Positions 1 to 8,344 of a DNA stretch of 13,706 nt are shown piece after piece. This stretch comes from an uncultured Fidelibacterota bacterium (GTDB taxonomy: Bacteria; Fidelibacterota; Fidelibacteria; Fidelibacterales; Fidelibacteraceae), in contig CALMFL010000072.1 in NCBI GenBank assembly GCA_937862595.1, positions 1 to 13,706 of the forward strand. Direction: 5' to 3'. The translations under genes and the position numbers were made by a program. The notes beneath the pieces are model-generated. The model was not told the DNA's origin, did no database searches, and saw only the letters and a program-made list of their open reading frames with translations. Numbering within the stretch: position 1 is the stretch's first letter; the number at the start of each line of letters is the position of its first letter.

Positions 1-17
1 GATCAAGATATCCGTTT

Positions 18-2855
18 TCATTCGGGTCGTGCGCCTGATAGGGTTTTTTGCAGAAAATTGCCGGTGTACGAGGTCTTGTGCTTCGCAACCGTTTCGGGCG
101 TCCCCTTTACGACGATGGTCCCGCCTTTTTCACCCCCTTCGGGCCCCAGGTCGATGACCCAGTCGGCATTTTTGATCACATCCAGGTTGTGCTCGATGAT
201 CAGGACGGTGTTTCCCTTGTTGACCAGTTTGTTCAGCACGTCAAGCAGCATATGGACGTCCGCAAAGTGCAGTCCCGTCGTGGGTTCATCCAGGACATAG
301 AGGGTATTCCCGGTCCCGATGCGGCTTAATTCGGTGGCGAGTTTCACCCGCTGGGCTTCGCCGCCGGAGAGGGTCGTCGCCGGCTGTCCCAGATGGACAT
401 AGCCGAGTCCGACCTCGTTCAGGGTCTTTAATTTGTTTTTGATGCGCGGGTGGTTCTGAAAAAAGTCAAGGGCTTCTTCAACGGTCATGTCCAGGACGTC
501 TGCGATCGTTTTGCCGCGGTACTTGATATCCAGGGTCTCGCGGTTGTAGCGCTTTCCGTGGCAGATCTCGCAGGTCACGTAGACGTCGGAAAGAAATTGC
601 ATTTCGATCTTCTTCACGCCGTCCCCGCTGCAGGATTCGCAGCGGCCGCCCTTGACGTTGAAACTGAAGCGGCCGGGACTGTATCCGCGCAGTTTGGATT
701 CGTTCAGCGATGCGAAAAGCTCCCGGATATGTGTGAAAACGCCCGTATAGGTCGCCGGATTGGAACGCGGGGTGCGTCCGATGGGCGACTGGTTGATATT
801 GATGATCTTATCGATATGCTCCCGGCCTTCCAGGTGCTCGTATTTCAGGGGGTTCCCTTTTGCATGCATCAGGTCGCGGTTCAGGATCTGGACGAGGGTT
901 TCGTTGATAAGGCTGCTTTTCCCCGATCCGCTGACGCCGGTGACGCAGGTCATGGTCCCCAGGGGCAGCTCAAGGTTCACCGATTTGAGGTTGTTCCCTT
1001 CCGCGCCGAAGAGTTTCAGGGATTTCCCGTTGCTCTTGCGGCGTTTTTTCGGGACCTCGATGCTCATTTTGCCGGAGAGATACTGCCCCGTGAGGGATTT
1101 TTCACAGGCTTTCACCTGGTCGGGAGTCCCTTCGCAGACGATCTCGCCGCCGTGAATGCCGGCGCCCGGCCCGATGTCGATGATCCAGTCCGCCTCTTCC
1201 ATGGTTTCCTGATCGTGTTCGATGACGATGATGCTGTTGCCCAGATCGCGAAGTCCCTTCAGGGTCTCAAGCAGCTTCACGTTGTCCCGCTGATGCAGGC
1301 CGATGCTGGGTTCGTCCAGGATGTACATCACCCCCATCAGCTGGGACCCGATCTGCGTTGCCAGGCGGATACGCTGGGCTTCGCCGCCCGAAAGCGTGCC
1401 TGCGTTCCGGTTGAGGGTCAGATAGTCGAGCCCGACGTTCTTCAGGAATCCCAGGCGCTGCCGGACTTCCTTGACGATCTGCTCAGAAATGATCCGCTCG
1501 GTCTCGGTCAGGGTCAGGGAGGTCAGGAAATCCAGGGATTCCCGGATGGACATGCGTTCGACTTCATCGATGTTCTTTCCGCCGACATACACGGAGGTCG
1601 AGATCCGTTTCAGCCGGCTTCCGTTGCAGACGCGGCAGGTCTGCTGCGAGATGTATTTCTCGATCTTTTCACGCATCATCGCGCTGGTGGTCTGCTGGTA
1701 GCGGCGTTTCAGGTTCGGGATCACGCCTTCCCATCCCCCGGTGTACTGTCCGGACCAGTGCCGGCCCTGATAATCGATCACCAGGCTGTTCCTGCCGCTG
1801 CCGTAGAGCAGGATCTGCTGGACGTCCTTGGTGAGCTGATACCAGGGCGTTGAAAATTTGAAATCGAACTTTTTGGCCATGCCTTTGAGGATATTGCCGT
1901 AATAGGTTCCGCGCGGCTGTTCGCCGATCGGTTCCAGCGCGCCCTGAAGCAGGCTCAGGTTCTTGTCCGGGACGACCAGGTCGGGACTGAACTCCATCTG
2001 AAAACCCAGGCCGTTGCAGGCGGGACAGGCGCCCAGAGGGTTGTTGAAGGAGAACATCCTCGGGCTCAGCTCTTCCAGATTGACCTGGGGATGGTCCGGG
2101 CAGATGAAATTCTCGCTGTAATTGAGCTCTTTCTGCTCCGATTCGTAAATAATGACGTTGCCGTTGCCGTTCTTCAGCGCCAGTTCGACGCTTTCCGTCA
2201 GGCGCTGCTGAATGTCGCCCCCGACGACCAGGCGGTCGATCACGACGTCGATATTATGCTTGTTGTTGCGTTCCGGCAGTTCCAGCTGGGACAGGAGCTG
2301 GATCTTTCCATCCAGCCGCACCCGCAGAAAGCCTTCTTTTTTCAACTGATTGAAGTATTCCCTGAATTCGCCTTTCCGTTCGCGGATCGCCGGCGCCATG
2401 ACCTGGATCCTGCTTCCTTCGGGCATTTCCATCACCCGGTCCACGATCTCCTGCACGGTCATCTTGCTGATCGGCTTGCCGCAGATGAAGCAATAGGGTT
2501 TTCCGATCCGCGCAAAAAGGAGACGCATGTAGTCATGGATCTCCGTGATCGTGGCTACGGTCGAACGGGGATTCCGGTGCGTCGTTTTCTGCTCGATGGA
2601 GATGGCGGGCGAAAGTCCCTCGTTCTTGTCGATATCGGGTTTTTCCATGATGCCGAGGAACTGCCGGGCATAGGATGACAGGGATTCTACATAGCGGCGC
2701 TGGCCTTCGGCATACAAGGTGTCGAAAGCTAAAGACGATTTACCGCTACCGCTTAATCCGGTGATAATCACCAGTTTATCTCGCGGTATCTCAACATGGA
2801 TGTTCTTAAGGTTGTGTTCCCGTGCACCGCTGATTATGATCTTGTTTTGTAACAT
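18..2855 (-). CDS. uvrA: Excinuclease ABC subunit A (UvrA)
   Basis: UvrA is the DNA-damage recognition ATPase of nucleotide excision repair; as a dimer it loads UvrB onto lesions in the cytoplasm. The 945-residue product has the full family length and two ABC ATPase modules. Walker A motifs lie at residues 33-40 (GLSGSGKS) and 640-647 (GVSGSGKS), signatures LSGGEAQR at 488-495 and 829-836, and Walker B segments ending in LDEP near 513-516 and 855-858. The C-terminal zinc module has C739, C742, C762 and C765. The N-terminal one reads C252, H255, C277, C280, so His replaces the usual second Cys. Additional CxxC pairs occur at 122/125 and 407/410. An AGGA sits 5 bases before the ATG. It is separated from the upstream TPR gene by a probable terminator, so it is likely transcribed alone. 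I saw no convincing LexA-type operator. Confidence 0.99.
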   Translation of the reverse strand: MLQNKIIISGAREHNLKNIHVEIPRDKLVIITGLSGSGKSSLAFDTLYAEGQRRYVESLSSYARQFLGIMEKPDIDKNEGLSPAISIEQKTTHRNPRSTVATITEIHDYMRLLFARIGKPYCFICGKPISKMTVQEIVDRVMEMPEGSRIQVMAPAIRERKGEFREYFNQLKKEGFLRVRLDGKIQLLSQLELPERNNKHNIDVVIDRLVVGGDIQQRLTESVELALKNGNGNVIIYESEQKELNYSENFICPDHPQVNLEELSPRMFSFNNPLGACPACNGLGFQMEFSPDLVVPDKNLSLLQGALEPIGEQPRGTYYGNILKGMAKKFDFKFSTPWYQLTKDVQQILLYGSGRNSLVIDYQGRHWSGQYTGGWEGVIPNLKRRYQQTTSAMMREKIEKYISQQTCRVCNGSRLKRISTSVYVGGKNIDEVERMSIRESLDFLTSLTLTETERIISEQIVKEVRQRLGFLKNVGLDYLTLNRNAGTLSGGEAQRIRLATQIGSQLMGVMYILDEPSIGLHQRDNVKLLETLKGLRDLGNSIIVIEHDQETMEEADWIIDIGPGAGIHGGEIVCEGTPDQVKACEKSLTGQYLSGKMSIEVPKKRRKSNGKSLKLFGAEGNNLKSVNLELPLGTMTCVTGVSGSGKSSLINETLVQILNRDLMHAKGNPLKYEHLEGREHIDKIININQSPIGRTPRSNPATYTGVFTHIRELFASLNESKLRGYSPGRFSFNVKGGRCESCSGDGVKKIEMQFLSDVYVTCEICHGKRYNRETLDIKYRGKTIADVLDMTVEEALDFFQNHPRIKNKLKTLNEVGLGYVHLGQPATTLSGGEAQRVKLATELSRIGTGNTLYVLDEPTTGLHFADVHMLLDVLNKLVNKGNTVLIIEHNLDVIKNADWVIDLGPEGGEKGGTIVVKGTPETVAKHKTSYTGNFLQKTLSGARPE

Positions 2856-2913
2856 AAGTGTCCTGAAATAATCTTGTAAAATAAAGATTAGGCCGGATAT
2901 TTGGAAGCATTAT

Positions 2914-2943
2914 TTAGAAAATAACCCTGCGGCAAGGCGCGGG
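2914..2943 (-). terminator. Probable Rho-independent terminator after the TPR gene
   Basis: Read on the minus strand, the sequence just after the TPR stop codon can form a 6-bp stem (CCCGCG with CGCAGG, one G-T pair) around a 6-base loop, followed by a T-rich run GTTATTTTCT. The position between the TPR stop (2947) and the uvrA start (2855) fits termination of the upstream unit. The T-tract is interrupted, so strength is uncertain. Confidence 0.5.
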
Positions 2944-2946
2944 ATA

Positions 2947-3966
2947 TCAGAGGCCGATCTTTTCGAGCAGGTCAAGCGCCTGTGTATTTTCAGGGTCGTC
3001 CTCAAGGATGTCCCGGCACAGTTTCAGGGAAGAGAATTTCATATTCTGTTCGTAGTAGGACAAGGCCAGAAAGTAGCGCGCTTCGACATCGCTGGAGTCC
3101 AGTTTGACGGCTTCTTCGTAGGCGCCGATCTCGAGCTTGGCGAAGCCCTGATTGTGATAGGCGTGCCCCAGGGCCAGGTAGAGCTCGGCCTGCGGATTGA
3201 TCAGGAGCGCCTGACGGTACAGGAGGATCGCCTGATCCGCCTTTCCGCTCTGCAGATAATAGGCGGCAAGGTTCAGGACGGCCTTCTTATGGCCGGGACA
3301 GATCTTTACGACCGCTTCATATTCCTTCAGGGCATCCCCTTCCCGATTCTGACGCTGATAGGTCAGGGCAAGGTTGTAGCGGGCGTTGCAGAAATTCTTG
3401 TCGTACTTGATCGCTTTCAGATAATGGGATTGCGCAAGATTGTATTTTTCTTTGGCAAGGTAAACGTTCCCCAGGTTGTAATAGACGTAGGCGCTGTTCG
3501 GATCATATTTCAGGGCTTTCTGCAGGAGCGGAACGGCGTCGTCGTGTTTCCCCTGAAGGATGTAAAGGTTCGCCAGGTTGTTGTAGGGAAAGGCGTAGCT
3601 TTCCCCGAAAAGCATCGCCTGCCTGAAATAACGCTCCGCGTTCGCCAGATCGTTCAGTTTCAGGTAAGCGTTGCCGAGTCCGTTCAGGGCAAAGACATAG
3701 GTCGAATCGGTCTTGAGCGCCTGTTTGAACTTAGCGGCGGCGGCGGCGTGCTCGCCTTTCCGCGCGAGAAGATGCGCCTCCTGGACGACCAGAATGACGT
3801 TGTCGTAGTATGCCTGCGGCACATAGGTCTGCTTGCTGCTCGAAACCTCCGTCTGGGTCAGGTCATACCCGCCGTACTCGATGGTCATCGACTGCATGGG
3901 GTCTTCCCCGGCAAAAAGAAGGCCGAAAAAGATAAAAACGATAAAAAACAATTTAACGTATTTCAT
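2947..3966 (-). CDS. Secreted or periplasmic tetratricopeptide (TPR) repeat protein
   Basis: This 339-residue protein probably serves as a periplasmic scaffold; TPR arrays bind other proteins, and the partner cannot be read from the sequence. The N-terminus MKYVKLFFIVFIFFGLLFAG is a typical signal peptide with probable cleavage near residue 19-20. No lipobox Cys follows. Eight consecutive 34-residue TPR units fill roughly residues 55-330, with the usual pattern of YxNLGNxY helix A and AxxxYxxAIKxDP helix B. I chose the ATG at 3966 over an upstream ATG at 4074 because it gives a clean signal peptide and limits overlap with the phosphorylase gene to 14 bases. No Shine-Dalgarno is visible, so translation is probably coupled to that upstream gene. 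It is the last gene of the lptF unit. Confidence 0.9.
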   Translation of the reverse strand: MKYVKLFFIVFIFFGLLFAGEDPMQSMTIEYGGYDLTQTEVSSSKQTYVPQAYYDNVILVVQEAHLLARKGEHAAAAAKFKQALKTDSTYVFALNGLGNAYLKLNDLANAERYFRQAMLFGESYAFPYNNLANLYILQGKHDDAVPLLQKALKYDPNSAYVYYNLGNVYLAKEKYNLAQSHYLKAIKYDKNFCNARYNLALTYQRQNREGDALKEYEAVVKICPGHKKAVLNLAAYYLQSGKADQAILLYRQALLINPQAELYLALGHAYHNQGFAKLEIGAYEEAVKLDSSDVEARYFLALSYYEQNMKFSSLKLCRDILEDDPENTQALDLLEKIGL

Positions 3967-5257
3967 GGATATAAGGGGGTTTTGGGGTGGGTGTGTCCGC
4001 AAAGGAAAAACGATCCCCAAGCCGCTCCGCCAGAAGGTCCGCCGCCGGTTTATTGTCCGTATAAAGGGTGACAAGTGGCTCGCCGCGCTCGATGCGCTCG
4101 CCGATGTGCCGGTGAAGCTCCAGTCCCGCTTTCGGATCGATCTTGTCCGTGATCATTTTTCTCCCTGCTCCGAGCGCGATCGCATCCAGACCCAGCTGAT
4201 AGGTGTCTATCGCCGAGATCGTGCCTTCACGCGGCGATCTGACCTCAATCCTGTGCGCTGAGGACGGATAGCGCTCCGGTTCCTCAAGAAAACGAATGTC
4301 GGCGCCCTGTGTTCCGGCTATTTTCAGGAAAGCCCGGTAGGCGTCGCCACGGTCGAGAAGCTGTTCAAGCTCTGCCCGTATTTCGTCCTGGCTGCGTTTG
4401 GGGTCCGCCAGGGACAGCATTTGGCTTGTGAGGACCAGGCTGATCTCACGCACCGATTCGGGTCCCTCCCCTTTCAGGACGTCGAGCGATTCGCGGACCT
4501 CGAGCCAGTTCCCGATCATGTTCCCGAGGGGCTGGTTCATGTCGGTGATGACCGGACGGACGGAAAGTCCGTAGGCTTCGCCGAAATGCCTGAGCTGGTC
4601 GGCAAGGTGGACGGAGGCGTCGTAGTCGCTGATAAAGGCGCCGTTGCCGGTCTTGATGTCCAGAACGAGCCCGTTCACGCCTTCCGCGATCTTTTTGCTC
4701 AGGATCGATCCGCAGATCAGCGGCACCGACCGGACGGTGGCGGTCACGTCGCGCAGGGCGTACAGGACCTTGTCGGCGGGACAGAGGTCCTCGGTCTGGC
4801 CGATCAGGGCGCAGCCGATCTCGTCGGTCTGCTTTTGAAAGGCCTTAAGGCTCATGTCGGTCCGGAAGCCGGGAATGCTTTCCAGTTTGTCCAGGGTCCC
4901 CCCGGAATGGCCGAGGCCGCGGCCGGATATCATGGGCACCTTCACCCGGCCGCTTGCCATGGCGAGCGGGGCAAGGATCAGCGATATTTTATCGCCGACG
5001 CCGCCGGTGCTGTGTTTGTCTGCGTAGTAAGTGCCCGTATCGGGGAATTTCACCCGTTTCCCGCTGTTCAGGATGACGTCGATATAGGCGCCGATCTCGT
5101 CGGCGTCCATGCCCTTGAAGAAGACGGCCATTAAAAATGCCGCCATTTGATAGTCCGGGATTTCCTTTTGCAGAAATCCGTTGACCAGAAAAGCGATCTC
5201 TTCGCGGCTGAGGGCTTTCCCGGCCTGTTTTTTTTCGATCAGCGTGTATGGCAGCAT
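3953..5257 (-). CDS. deoA: Pyrimidine-nucleoside phosphorylase / thymidine phosphorylase
   Basis: This enzyme phosphorolyses thymidine, deoxyuridine and perhaps uridine to the base plus (deoxy)ribose-1-phosphate in pyrimidine salvage. The 434-residue length matches the bacterial PyNP/DeoA family. The family signature SGRGLGHSGGTLDKLE is at residues 111-126. The phosphate-binding segment KHSTGGVGDK is at 81-90. The nucleoside-binding residues R169-D170 in YALRDVTATV and the S184/K188 region of SILSKK are all in place. The C-terminal alpha/beta domain, starting near residue 340 with SPREGTI, is intact. An AGAGGA Shine-Dalgarno lies 4-5 bases before the ATG, within the 12-base gap after lptF, and the 3' end overlaps the TPR gene by 14 bases. 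Sequence alone does not decide between thymidine-specific (deoA) and broad-specificity (pdp) activity. Confidence 0.95.
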   Translation of the reverse strand: MLPYTLIEKKQAGKALSREEIAFLVNGFLQKEIPDYQMAAFLMAVFFKGMDADEIGAYIDVILNSGKRVKFPDTGTYYADKHSTGGVGDKISLILAPLAMASGRVKVPMISGRGLGHSGGTLDKLESIPGFRTDMSLKAFQKQTDEIGCALIGQTEDLCPADKVLYALRDVTATVRSVPLICGSILSKKIAEGVNGLVLDIKTGNGAFISDYDASVHLADQLRHFGEAYGLSVRPVITDMNQPLGNMIGNWLEVRESLDVLKGEGPESVREISLVLTSQMLSLADPKRSQDEIRAELEQLLDRGDAYRAFLKIAGTQGADIRFLEEPERYPSSAHRIEVRSPREGTISAIDTYQLGLDAIALGAGRKMITDKIDPKAGLELHRHIGERIERGEPLVTLYTDNKPAADLLAERLGDRFSFADTPTPKPPYIHEIR

Positions 5258-5269
5258 TCGATTCCTCTT

Positions 5270-6667
5270 TCAGCTTTTTTTAAAGCGGCGAACGATCCGT
5301 TCGAACCATTTGGGCATATGAAGGGTAATGCCTTCCCGTATGGCGTAATGTACCAAAATTAAGCCCAGAACGCCAAAAATAATATTGGCTCCCCACATGG
5401 CCAGCCAGGCGGGCATCATCAGGCGGTCCGCAAGGCGCTCGCCGGTCATCAGGATCCCCCAGTAGATGAGGAAGAAGGCCAGGCTGATCCCTCCCGAGGT
5501 CCCGAGCCCGCCGCGCCGCACGATCATGCCCAGCGGGGCGCCGATCAGGACGAAAATGATCGCGGAGACCGGCATGGCGATCTTCTTGTGGATCTCGACG
5601 AGGTATTTGCTCTCCGCCTGGCGGTAGCGGCGGGTCATATCGCGGAAGGAACGGACGCGCATTTTGGCGTTCTCCAGCTCGCGGAGGCGGTCGCGAAATA
5701 CTCTCTTTTCCTCATTCGTCAGATCTTCGGCCGCACTGGAATCCTTGACTGCCTGCAGGGCGAGGTCCATCGCCTTCAGCCCTTCCCGCGGCGCGATCCC
5801 GGCGGTATCCACCTTCGCGCCTGCCATGTTCTTGAGGATATTTTGGTCTGATTTATTCTGAAGGTCCCGGTATTCGTCGACCTTGCCGATCATTTCCGGG
5901 ATCGCCATCTCCCGGTCGCTGCGGTATTTCGAATCCCGTCTCCGCAGTTCAAGGTTCTTGACCGCGACCACCATGCGGTATTTCTCAAAGCCCGAGCGCT
6001 TGTATTCCTGCGAACTGTTCTGGATGAACTCGTGATACTCCCCTTCCTCCAGGCTGAGGATCACCTTGTCCCCGACAATCTCAAGCTTTCCGCGCTTGGC
6101 CCAGATCGTTTCCTGCACATTGCCGGCGTCATGGTACACCAGGATGTCGAAGAGCATGTCGTCGTATTTTTCCCGGATCAGAATGCGGTAATCGGGAATG
6201 TCGTCCAGAAAATAGCCGGCGTCAAAGTTGATGTCGGGATGCTTGTAGGCGATATCCTGCCGGAGCAGCTTGTACTTGTGGTTGGCGTCGGGAAGGATGT
6301 TATTGTTGTAGTACAGCATGCCGGCCGCGATCAGGGTCGCAAAAAGCAGCGAGGCGGACAGGATGCGCGTGAAATTGATCCCCGATGCGCGCCAGGCGGT
6401 GATCTCGTTGTCTTCCCCGAAACGTCCGAAGGCCATCAGCACGGCGATGAACACGGCGACGGGAACCACTTCCGCAAAGATCGGCGCCAGACTGAGCACC
6501 ATGAATTCCGAAATGACCATGAATCCCAGGTTCTTGCCGACCAGCTTGTCGATCTGGGAGATCAGGTACTGCACCAGAAAAATAAAACTGAATACGAACA
6601 ATGCCCCGAGGAAAGGGAAAACGTGTTCCCGGAAAACATAGGTGTGAATTTTCTTGATCCCGGCCAT
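5270..6667 (-). CDS. lptF: LptF/LptG (YjgP/YjgQ) family LPS export permease, LptF-like
   Basis: LptF and LptG form the inner-membrane permease of the LptB2FGC transporter that extracts LPS and feeds it to the periplasmic bridge. The 465-residue protein has the family layout: three N-terminal membrane segments (about 14-36, 50-80, 101-120), a periplasmic beta-jellyroll-type region from about 125 to 250, and three C-terminal segments (about 364-384, 392-408, 420-442). The cytoplasmic loop FGEDNEITAWRASGI at 83-97 is the conserved coupling-helix region. The segment EIHKKIAMP leading into IGAPLG is the conserved re-entry to the membrane. It is about 100 residues longer than the E. coli proteins because of a charged, probably helical insert at roughly 270-345. 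The ATG at 6667 gives the usual N-terminus but lacks an evident Shine-Dalgarno. Only one of the F/G pair is in the window; assignment to F rather than G is tentative. Confidence 0.9.
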   Translation of the reverse strand: MAGIKKIHTYVFREHVFPFLGALFVFSFIFLVQYLISQIDKLVGKNLGFMVISEFMVLSLAPIFAEVVPVAVFIAVLMAFGRFGEDNEITAWRASGINFTRILSASLLFATLIAAGMLYYNNNILPDANHKYKLLRQDIAYKHPDINFDAGYFLDDIPDYRILIREKYDDMLFDILVYHDAGNVQETIWAKRGKLEIVGDKVILSLEEGEYHEFIQNSSQEYKRSGFEKYRMVVAVKNLELRRRDSKYRSDREMAIPEMIGKVDEYRDLQNKSDQNILKNMAGAKVDTAGIAPREGLKAMDLALQAVKDSSAAEDLTNEEKRVFRDRLRELENAKMRVRSFRDMTRRYRQAESKYLVEIHKKIAMPVSAIIFVLIGAPLGMIVRRGGLGTSGGISLAFFLIYWGILMTGERLADRLMMPAWLAMWGANIIFGVLGLILVHYAIREGITLHMPKWFERIVRRFKKS

Positions 6668-6726
6668 TGTGCTAAAATACGCAGGCTGAAGCTAAGTTGA
6701 AAGAAAAGAATCAGAATACAGGGAAG

Positions 6727-6748
6727 ACAAAATTACGGTCAGAACCGT
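6727..6748 (-). terminator. Weak Rho-independent terminator after resC
   Basis: On the minus strand about 60 bases past the resC stop, ACGGT pairs with ACCGT around a TCTG loop, followed by AATTTTGTCTT. The stem is only 5 bp. Just upstream (6759-6775) a second GC-rich CCGG...CCGG inverted pair could add to it. The 140-base gap 6668-6807 holds this and must also hold any separate lptF promoter; I see no convincing -35/-10 pair there. Confidence 0.35.
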
Positions 6749-6807
6749 CAGATCTGTTCCGGCTTCGGCTCCCGGTCTTGCGTTTTCCGTGCCGGTGAGT
6801 GGATTTT

Positions 6808-7545
6808 CTAATAGGAGTGCAGTCCGGACATCAGGAAGCTGACGCCGAAATAGGTGAAGAGGACGGTCATGACGGTCACGATGATGATCATGGACTGGAT
6901 GATACGGTCCTTTTTATGGAAATAGAGCGACAGGACAAGGATATTGATCAGCGCCCAGGTCTCTTTGGGGTCCCAGGACCAGTAGTTGCCCCAGCTGACC
7001 TGTCCCCAGATCGCCCCGGTGATCAGTCCGGCGCTCATGAACACCATGGCCAGCGCGATATCGGTATCCATCTGCTTGTCATAGTCGAAGATGTTCTTCA
7101 CGGGGTAAAAACGCAGCAGGGCGTGGATCAGTCCGCTGAACAGCGCAACATAGCCCAGGAGGTAGGCCGGTACGTGGACGTACATCCACGCATTGTTCAG
7201 GGCGGGCATCACCGGATGAACGGCCCGGAGTTCCGCAGGCAGGAACACGGGAACGGCCAGGAAGATCAGCAGGAGCGCTTTCTGGACATTCAGAATGCGT
7301 GCGTTCCGGTGGCGCTGGAAGAAGAGGAACTTAAGCTGCATCAGGGCGGTCAGCAGAATGAGCGTCTCATACATCGAGGTGAACGGCGGATGCTGGGCCG
7401 TCACGGAGCGCCAGACCAGCAGGACCAGATGCAGGATCAGCCCGAGATAGGCCGCAAAGAGGGACAGCTGACGGCGATTGAACAGGCCGGCGGCAAAGGA
7501 GACGGCATAGAGGCAGAAGGTGATCAGCAGCAAGATATATTCCAT
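6808..7545 (-). CDS. ccsA: Cytochrome c biogenesis protein CcsA/ResC (System II heme handling)
   Basis: CcsA/ResC carries heme across the inner membrane and, with ResB, attaches it to CxxCH motifs of apocytochromes c. The 245-residue product has about eight hydrophobic segments. The diagnostic tryptophan-rich WWD motif WGQVSWGNYWSWDPKE is at residues 180-195. The candidate external heme ligands H124 (HVPAY) and H243 in the family-typical C-terminal GLHSY are present, and PPFTSMYET at 53-61 matches the conserved N-terminal region. I chose the ATG at 7545 because an AGGA lies 6 bases upstream, the start is 1 base after the resB stop, and the protein then begins at its first membrane helix. A start at 7566 is possible but would overlap resB. 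It is the last gene of the xthA-lptE-resB-resC run. Confidence 0.95.
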   Translation of the reverse strand: MEYILLLITFCLYAVSFAAGLFNRRQLSLFAAYLGLILHLVLLVWRSVTAQHPPFTSMYETLILLTALMQLKFLFFQRHRNARILNVQKALLLIFLAVPVFLPAELRAVHPVMPALNNAWMYVHVPAYLLGYVALFSGLIHALLRFYPVKNIFDYDKQMDTDIALAMVFMSAGLITGAIWGQVSWGNYWSWDPKETWALINILVLSLYFHKKDRIIQSMIIIVTVMTVLFTYFGVSFLMSGLHSY

Positions 7546-7546
7546 G

Positions 7547-8344
7547 TCATTTCCTGATAAATACACTGCCGGCGAGCGCCAGCAAGGTTAACAGCGCGAC
7601 GGAAAGCAAAAGGGCCTGCCCGCGCACTTCCACGCATTCCAGCACCGTTCCGGTTTCCGAACGGCCGGGAAGCAGGGTCAGTTCCGAATCCATGAAGGGC
7701 GTCCGTTTCCCCGCCGGCACATAGATCAGGATGCCGTTGTAGCGGATGGCGGCCCGCTTCAGGATGCGGTCGAATCCCTGAAGGGTAAAGGGGAGATCGT
7801 TCAGTTCGGCGCTTTGTCCCTCGAACAGGCGCAGGGTGTCGCGGTCCGAGATGACGGTATAGGCCGTCAGGGTCCTGTAGGAAGACTGGTAAAAGCGGTA
7901 ATTCCCGTAACGGTAAGGATGGTTCACGCTGATCCGGACGGTATCCTGCCGGTTCACCAGCACGTTGCTTTCGTAATGGACTTCCCTGCCGCCCCCGGCT
8001 TGTTCCCTGTCCGTGCTGAACGCGATCAGTTCGAATTCCAGGGTATCGCTCCTGAGCGGGATCATGTAAGTCCCTCCGGTGCCCAGGGAAATGAAACGCC
8101 GCTCGTTAAAGGTTTTTTCCGCCGCAACGCCCAGGATCAGAAACGCGATCAGCACGTGCAGCAGTTTCCGGTGTATTCCCGGAATAAAGAACGCGGAGGT
8201 CAGCGTAAAAAGCGCATAGGCGGCATAGATGATCGTGTAAAGTGGGGACGAAAGCGCCGAAGGTGAAAGCAGTCCGGTCAAAACGAATAAGATGACGAGC
8301 AGAACGGTCAGGATGCCGTAAATATATCTGAATACCCTTACCAT
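7547..8344 (-). CDS. resB: Short ResB/Ccs1-like cytochrome c biogenesis protein
   Basis: ResB partners with ResC in System II cytochrome c maturation, presenting the apocytochrome on the periplasmic side. The 265-residue protein has three N-terminal membrane segments (about 9-27, 34-54, 59-75), a periplasmic domain of about 165 residues, and a C-terminal membrane segment at 243-262. This is the ResB topology. The segment VNRQDTVRISVNHPYRYG (130-147) followed by FYQSSY (151-156) is the recognisable ResB core, where H142 is a candidate conserved His. The length is about half that of typical Bacillus or plastid proteins, so this is a compact version with a reduced periplasmic domain. Its 5' end overlaps lptE by 7 bases and resC follows after 1 base, which supports co-translation of the ResBC pair. 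Confidence 0.85.
   Translation of the reverse strand: MVRVFRYIYGILTVLLVILFVLTGLLSPSALSSPLYTIIYAAYALFTLTSAFFIPGIHRKLLHVLIAFLILGVAAEKTFNERRFISLGTGGTYMIPLRSDTLEFELIAFSTDREQAGGGREVHYESNVLVNRQDTVRISVNHPYRYGNYRFYQSSYRTLTAYTVISDRDTLRLFEGQSAELNDLPFTLQGFDRILKRAAIRYNGILIYVPAGKRTPFMDSELTLLPGRSETGTVLECVEVRGQALLLSVALLTLLALAGSVFIRK

Noticed and set aside
450..1853. 467-codon plus-strand open frame opposite uvrA
   Set aside because: It is antisense to a fully conserved uvrA and its translation shows no recognisable domain; it is a by-product of codon bias on the coding strand.
2856..2946. SOS/LexA operator upstream of uvrA
   Set aside because: No palindromic CTGT...ACAG or GAAC...GTTC box could be found in the 91-base gap; other phylum-specific LexA boxes cannot be excluded by eye.
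3967..4074. Longer N-terminus for the TPR protein starting at 4074
   Set aside because: It would place 36 arginine/proline-rich residues before an obvious signal peptide and overlap the phosphorylase gene by more than 100 bases.
6799..7557. 252-codon plus-strand open frame opposite resC
   Set aside because: It is the exact shadow of the membrane protein gene; its D/H/Q-rich translation is the expected complement of hydrophobic codons.
7546..7566. Start of resC at 7566
   Set aside because: The ATG at 7545 has an AGGA at proper spacing and begins directly at the first membrane helix; 7566 would only add seven polar residues inside resB.
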